Part shown: positions 7,138 through 10,873 of the stretch, piece by piece
Layout of the letters: each line of letters opens with the position of its first letter
Numbering within the stretch: the stretch's first letter is position 1
Source: Planctomycetota bacterium
Lineage (GTDB): Bacteria > Planctomycetota > Planctomycetia > Planctomycetales > Planctomycetaceae
DNA length: 10,873 bases
Direction: 5' to 3'
NCBI GenBank assembly: GCA_023429275.1
Contig: JAEYWB010000784.1
Coordinates: 1 to 10,873 of the forward strand
Made by a program: the position numbers and the translations under genes
The notes under the pieces: generated by a model
Seen by the model: only the letters and a program-made list of their open reading frames with translations
Told to the model about the DNA's origin: nothing
Databases searched by the model: none

Positions 7138-9408
7138 TTGGCGGTCAAAGCTTCCGGTCGCTCTGAAATTCCTGCATCCGTGCAGCGGCGCGTGTCGTCG
7201 ATTTTACGACAAGAAGAGACCCTGCTGACGGCGGCCCAGCTCGACTTGAACGACGAACTCCACTTCTCACAGAGATGGGTCGTTCTGACGGATCAACGTC
7301 TGCTTCTGTTAACCGGGCCGGAGCTCGAGCCGACCACCTCCTGGGAAAACTCCGAGGTCGCGGCACTGAAGATCGAGGAGCGTGGCTCGGTCACCGTCCT
7401 GGACGCCCTTGGGGCCGAAAAACTGCTTGGACGGTCGTTCGCCACGGCCGCCTGCCTGCCGGATCTCGAGGACCTCGTCAAGAAATTCGACCGTCGCCTG
7501 GAACCGCAAGCCGTCGTCGAGGCGGCCATCTGCGCCGTCTGTCATTCGCCCATCCCGCCCGAGGAGACCGCCTGCCCGAGGTGCACTCTCAGTACCGATT
7601 CGGATACCCCCGCTCCGCAGCCGGGGCTGTCGATGCTTCGGCTGCTGCGGTTCGCGCGTCCCTGGGCGGGGATGATCCTGCTCGGGCTGGCGCTGACGAT
7701 CCTGGCGACCGCCGCGGGGCTGGTTCCTCCCTACCTGACGATGCCGATGCTGGACAACGTCCTCATCCCGTTCCAGGCGGGGGAGCCGGTCAACCGCTCG
7801 CTTCTTGTCTGGTACCTGTCAGGGCTGTTCCTGGCTTCGTTCGTTGCGTGGCTCCTCGGTTGGGGGAAGACGTACGTCCTCGCCTGGGTGAGCGAGCGGA
7901 TCAGCGCGGAGCTCCGGAACCGCACCTTCGCGCACCTGCAGCGGCTCTCACTCGCCTTCTTCAGCGGACACCGGACTGGTGACCTGATTGCCCGTGTCAG
8001 CACCGACACCGACCGGATCTGCTACTTCCTGTCGGTCAACCTGATCGACTTCACGAGCGATGTCCTGATGATCGTGCTGACCGCCGGCATCCTGATCAGC
8101 ATCGATCCGCTCCTCGCACTCGTGACTCTCGCCCCCCTGCCGATCATCGCCTGGCTGGTCCATCGCGTTCGCGAGAACCTTCGCGGAGGCTTCGCCGCCG
8201 GAACCCGGGTCTGGGGCGAACTGACGAGCCACCTCGCAGACGCCATCCCCGGCATCCGGGTCGTCAAGGCGTTCGCGCAGGAACAGCACGAGATCGAGCG
8301 GTTTCGCGTCGCAAACGACCGGGTGCTGGCGGCGAACGACCGCGTGAACCGGACGTGGTCCTTCTTCGGTCCGATGATCGTCCTCCTGACCGATGTCGGG
8401 CTCCTGATCGTCTGGGCCTGCGGAGCCTGGGCGGTGTTCGCCGGAAAGATCACTGTCGGGATCCTGCCGGCGTTCGTCACCTATATCACCCGCTTCTACT
8501 CGCGACTCGAATCGATGAGCCGGATGCTCGCCGCCGTGCAGCGGGCCGCCGCGAGCGCCCATCGGGTGTTCGAGGTGATGGACATGACCCCCGACGTCCC
8601 GGCCGCGCGGAATCCGGTCAAGGTGGGACGACTTCGGGGCGAGATCGAACTCAACGACATCAGTTTCCGTTACGGCAACCGGCAGGTGATCCGGAACGTC
8701 AATCTCAAGATTGCGCCAGGCGAGATGGTGGGCTTCGTCGGCCCGAGCGGTGCCGGAAAGTCGACGCTCGTGAACCTCGTCTGCCGGTTCTATGACGTCA
8801 CCGGCGGCGCGATCATCGTCGATGGAATCAACCTGAAGGACATCGACGTCGAGGCGTACCGGAAGAACATCGGTCTCGTTCTTCAGGAGTCGTTCCTCTT
8901 CTACGGGACGATCCGGGAGAACATCGCCTATGGCCGTCCCGACGCGACGCGGGAAGAGATCATTGCCGCCGCCAAGGCAGCCCGGGCTCATGACTTCATC
9001 CTTCGCCTGCCGGACGGCTACGACTCGGTGGTCGGTGAGCGGGGACAGCAGCTCTCCGGGGGAGAGCGGCAGCGAATCAGCATTGCCCGCGCCCTCCTGA
9101 TCGATCCGGCGCTGCTGATCCTCGACGAGGCGACCTCGGCGGTCGACACGGAAACCGAGCGGGACATCCAGCTCGCGCTCGAGAACCTGATCCGCGGTCG
9201 AACGACGATCGCCATTGCCCACCGGCTCAGCACGCTGCAGAAGGCCAACCGGCTGGTCGTTCTCGAGAACGGCCAGGTGACGGAGATCGGCCCTCATGAG
9301 GAACTGCTGCAGCAGGGGGGAACCTACCGACGGCTCCATGAAGCCCAGATGGCAATGGCCAGCGGCGATTTCGGCGCCCTTCAGAAGGAAGTCCACTTCC
9401 TGCAGTGA
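7138..9408 (+). CDS. ABC exporter-type protein with PH-like and zinc-ribbon extension (cyanophycin-associated family)
   Basis: From the TTG start the protein has 756 residues, longer than a standard half-transporter (about 580). Residues about 35-120 contain RWVVLTDQRLLLL and alternating strands like a bacterial PH-like domain. A four-cysteine zinc ribbon follows (C132, C135, C146, C149). The transmembrane domain shows hydrophobic segments at about 176-197, 222-245, 305-342 and 409-455, consistent with six helices of a type I exporter fold. The ATPase domain is complete: Walker A GPSGAGKST (535-543), Q-loop LVLQES, signature LSGGE (639-643), Walker B LLILDEATS with D663, and H-loop His695. 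It should work as a homodimer in the cytoplasmic membrane. Its place opposite cphA and before a DUF1854 gene matches what I recall of proteins labelled cyanophycin metabolism-associated ABC transporters. The substrate is unknown; lipid or peptide exporters of the MsbA type are the alternative. Confidence 0.93.
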   Translation: MAVKASGRSEIPASVQRRVSSILRQEETLLTAAQLDLNDELHFSQRWVVLTDQRLLLLTGPELEPTTSWENSEVAALKIEERGSVTVLDALGAEKLLGRSFATAACLPDLEDLVKKFDRRLEPQAVVEAAICAVCHSPIPPEETACPRCTLSTDSDTPAPQPGLSMLRLLRFARPWAGMILLGLALTILATAAGLVPPYLTMPMLDNVLIPFQAGEPVNRSLLVWYLSGLFLASFVAWLLGWGKTYVLAWVSERISAELRNRTFAHLQRLSLAFFSGHRTGDLIARVSTDTDRICYFLSVNLIDFTSDVLMIVLTAGILISIDPLLALVTLAPLPIIAWLVHRVRENLRGGFAAGTRVWGELTSHLADAIPGIRVVKAFAQEQHEIERFRVANDRVLAANDRVNRTWSFFGPMIVLLTDVGLLIVWACGAWAVFAGKITVGILPAFVTYITRFYSRLESMSRMLAAVQRAAASAHRVFEVMDMTPDVPAARNPVKVGRLRGEIELNDISFRYGNRQVIRNVNLKIAPGEMVGFVGPSGAGKSTLVNLVCRFYDVTGGAIIVDGINLKDIDVEAYRKNIGLVLQESFLFYGTIRENIAYGRPDATREEIIAAAKAARAHDFILRLPDGYDSVVGERGQQLSGGERQRISIARALLIDPALLILDEATSAVDTETERDIQLALENLIRGRTTIAIAHRLSTLQKANRLVVLENGQVTEIGPHEELLQQGGTYRRLHEAQMAMASGDFGALQKEVHFLQ

Positions 9409-9411
9409 CGG

Positions 9412-9495
9412 GAGAGGTGAGAGACGAGAGGTTAGAGGTTAGAGAGAAGACGACATGCCGCATTTTCTCTAACCTCTAACCACTCACCTCTAACC
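9412..9495. repeat. Heptamer-based inverted repeat (copy 2, GGTTAGA type)
   Basis: The left arm is five 7-mers from 9412: GAGAGGT, GAGAGAC, GAGAGGT, TAGAGGT, TAGAGAG. A perfect 16-bp stem joins 9430-9445 with 9466-9481 across a 20-base loop. The right arm continues as CTCTAAC-type heptads to about 9495, with one unit fewer than the left, so outer pairing needs a bulge. It occupies most of the gap between the ABC transporter stop and the DUF1854 start. The unit differs from that of copies 1 and 3, but phase and architecture are the same. Confidence 0.85.
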
Positions 9496-9540
9496 CCCTC
9501 CGGCTCGTTCAACGCCAACCCCCGCCAGTCCCAACGAGAC

Positions 9541-10032
9541 ATGCTCGAGCCCATCGCTCCCGTCAAGCCGCCGAACTTTCGACTGGAAGTCGATGTGTGG
9601 GGGCACGTCGCGTTCGTGGGAGGGGATGGCGTCCGCCACGAGAAAGTCGTCGCGGTCCACGCGTTCCCGATGACCGCGCCGGACCGATGGGTTTCGATCC
9701 GTGACGCCAACGGTCAGGAACTGGCGCTGGTCAAAGACCCGGCGATGCTTCCGACGGAGACCCGGACGCTCCTGGAGCAGCAGCTCGCCCAGCGGGAGTT
9801 CAGCCCGCGGATCACGCAGATCCACAGCATCAAGCGGGCGGAGTACGGGGTGCTGTGGAACGTCGAGACGGACCGTGGGCCAGTGACGTTCAAGCTCGAA
9901 AGCGAGGAGTCGATCCGAAGCGTCGGAGACCGCGGAGCGGTCATCATCGATTCGCACGGCATCCGCTACCGGATCCCGGATGTCCTCGAACTCGACCGCC
10001 CGAGCCGACGACGGTTGGAGCGATATTTCTAA
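9541..10032 (+). CDS. DUF1854 family protein (cyanophycin-associated)
   Basis: The product has 163 residues, with no signal peptide, membrane segment or cysteine. By memory of the family it fits DUF1854: a start resembling FRLEVDVWGHVAF, then VVAVHAFPMTAPDRWVSI (about 41-58), GQELALVKDPAMLP, LLEQQLAQREFSPRI (about 78-92), the core WNVETDRGPVTF (about 110-121), and a C-terminal block with DSHGIRYRIPDVLELDRPSRR. The protein is probably cytosolic. Its function is unknown; it usually neighbours the ABC protein seen here, and NCBI-type names tie both to cyanophycin metabolism. The ATG at 9541 has no clear Shine-Dalgarno sequence. It follows the transporter gene by 132 bp, with a large hairpin between, so its expression may be partly uncoupled from the transporter. 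Confidence 0.85.
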   Translation: MLEPIAPVKPPNFRLEVDVWGHVAFVGGDGVRHEKVVAVHAFPMTAPDRWVSIRDANGQELALVKDPAMLPTETRTLLEQQLAQREFSPRITQIHSIKRAEYGVLWNVETDRGPVTFKLESEESIRSVGDRGAVIIDSHGIRYRIPDVLELDRPSRRRLERYF

Positions 10033-10037
10033 AGGAG

Positions 10038-10117
10038 TTTTCAGTTGTCAGTTTTCAGTTCTCGGTCAGAGCCAGCCAGACAGGGCTTTTCTGACTGAGA
10101 ACTGACGACTGACAACC
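10038..10117. repeat. Heptamer-based inverted repeat (copy 3), between convergent genes
   Basis: The left arm holds TTTTCAG, TTGTCAG, TTTTCAG, TTCTCGG from 10038, then TCAGA. The right arm (10090-10115), read on the other strand, gives TTGTCAG, TCGTCAG, TTCTCAG, TCAGA. Arms 10045-10070 and 10090-10115 match at 23 of 26 positions, with a 19-base loop. The element starts 5 bp after the DUF1854 stop and ends just before the stop of the convergent ATPase gene, so it may act as a bidirectional 3' structure. It shares its unit with copy 1. Confidence 0.85.
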
Positions 10118-10120
10118 TTC

Positions 10121-10873
10121 TCACTTCGACCCGCCCCCCAGGAAGCTGAAGAGCCGTCGTTTCGGCTTCTCCGCCGGCGCAGCTCCCCCGCTTCCGGCGA
10201 CGGCGTTCGCATCGATCAGTCCGGCGAGCGCCTCGAGCGCCTTCGTCACCTTCGCCCGCGGGGCCTCTTCGATCAGCGGCACCCCGTTGTTCCGCGACTC
10301 GACCATCGTGGCGTATTCGTTCGGGACCTGTGCGAAGATCTCGCGGCCGATCGTGTCGAGCGCCTTGTTGAGGCTGATCTGCGCGTCCTCGAGTCCCATC
10401 CGGTTCACGACGATCTTCGTGCGGTCCATGTAGCCCCGCTCTTCGAGGAACTGCGTGATCCGCACGACGTTCCGGAGGCAGGGGAGATCGAGCTGCGTCA
10501 CGACCAGGATCGTGTCGGAGACGTCCATCGACGCGAGGTCGACCGGCGTGAAGGTCTTGCTGACGTCGACGATCAGGTGGGAGAACGTCGCCTTGAGAAG
10601 GGCGATCACCCGCTGCAGCTGGTCGGGCGTCACCGAGGGCCGCTCTTCCATGTGGATCGGCCGCGGCAGCAGGAAGCAGCCGCTCGAGTGCTGCGTGAGC
10701 GACCTCTTGAGCAGCGAGTAGTCGAGCCGCGAGATGTTCTCGGCGACATCCTGGATCGTGTAGTCCGGGATGATGTCGAGCCAGACGTCCGCATCGCCCA
10801 GCGCAAGGTCGAGGTCGATGACCGCGACGCTGTTCTCCTTGTTCCGCGAGAGAATGCAACCGAGGTTCGTTGC
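10121..10873 (-). CDS. CpaE/TadZ-like MinD/ParA-superfamily ATPase, C-terminal part
   Basis: The frame is open from the window edge to TGA at 10123-10121, giving 250 visible residues; the start lies outside. The first visible residues, ATNLGCILSR, fit the helix just after a deviant Walker A loop (GGVGxTTxATNLG), which is cut off. VAVIDLDLALGDADVWLDI is the Walker A'-like strand typical of CpaE/TadZ proteins. HLIVDVSKTF and ILVVTQLDLPCLRN are further core strands, followed by KIVVNRMG. The last ~35 residues form an Ala/Gly/Pro tail ending in a basic KPKRRLFSFLGGGSK. CpaE-type ATPases localise or assemble Tad (Flp) pili, usually with an N-terminal receiver-like domain that would be outside. An ATG at 10651 is internal, not the start. 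Relation to the cyanophycin genes is not indicated. Confidence 0.88.
   Translation of the reverse strand, partial: ATNLGCILSRNKENSVAVIDLDLALGDADVWLDIIPDYTIQDVAENISRLDYSLLKRSLTQHSSGCFLLPRPIHMEERPSVTPDQLQRVIALLKATFSHLIVDVSKTFTPVDLASMDVSDTILVVTQLDLPCLRNVVRITQFLEERGYMDRTKIVVNRMGLEDAQISLNKALDTIGREIFAQVPNEYATMVESRNNGVPLIEEAPRAKVTKALEALAGLIDANAVAGSGGAAPAEKPKRRLFSFLGGGSK

Noticed and set aside
7948..9396. A 482-codon open frame on the minus strand
   Set aside because: It is antisense to the ATPase half of the ABC protein, which has all its motifs in the plus frame. The antisense product has no known features.
10121..10651. ATG at 10651 as the start of the ATPase gene
   Set aside because: The same frame stays open to the window edge and encodes VIDLDLALGD upstream of this Met, which belongs to the ATPase core.
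10041..10859. A 272-codon minus-strand frame overlapping the ATPase fragment
   Set aside because: It is out of frame with the CpaE-like protein, is highly Arg/Ala-rich, and runs through the heptamer repeat. The frame 10121-10873 gives conserved ATPase motifs instead.

Overview
The window looks like chromosomal DNA of a planctomycete. It is GC-rich, it carries a DUF1559 protein with a prepilin-type N-terminus and the H-X9-DG motif (a family strongly expanded in Planctomycetes), and its gaps hold several 7-nt-periodic repeats. I could not run any search; all family names rest on motifs read by eye.

Layout. Positions 1-95 (+) are the last 30 codons of hypoxanthine phosphoribosyltransferase. Five genes then run on the minus strand: the DUF1559 pseudopilin-like protein (141-1145), a cold-shock-domain protein (1324-1527) with a strong intrinsic terminator behind it, a small membrane-anchored protein with a possible ExbD/TolR-like C-terminus (1937-2461), an ETR/MECR-like medium-chain reductase (2676-3674), and cyanophycin synthetase CphA (3789-6440), also ending in a clear terminator. 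After a gap of about 700 bp, two genes run on the plus strand: an ABC exporter-type protein with a PH-like/zinc-ribbon N-terminal extension (7138-9408, TTG start) and a DUF1854 protein (9541-10032). At the right edge, on the minus strand, is the C-terminal 250 residues of a CpaE/TadZ-like P-loop ATPase (10121-10873, start outside).

The functional core is a cyanophycin locus. CphA polymerises Asp and Arg into a nitrogen-storage polymer. The ABC protein and the DUF1854 protein, divergently transcribed, resemble two protein families I recall being named for their association with cyanophycin genes in proteobacteria, although their biochemical role is unknown. No cyanophycinase (cphB) lies in the window.

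The most unexpected DNA-level signal is a set of three intergenic inverted repeats built from imperfect tandem heptamers (2476-2576, 9412-9495, 10038-10117). Two share a TNNTCAG-type unit. The third uses a different unit (GGTTAGA/GAGAGGT) but the same architecture: tandem heptads, a loop of about 20 nt, then the complementary heptads.
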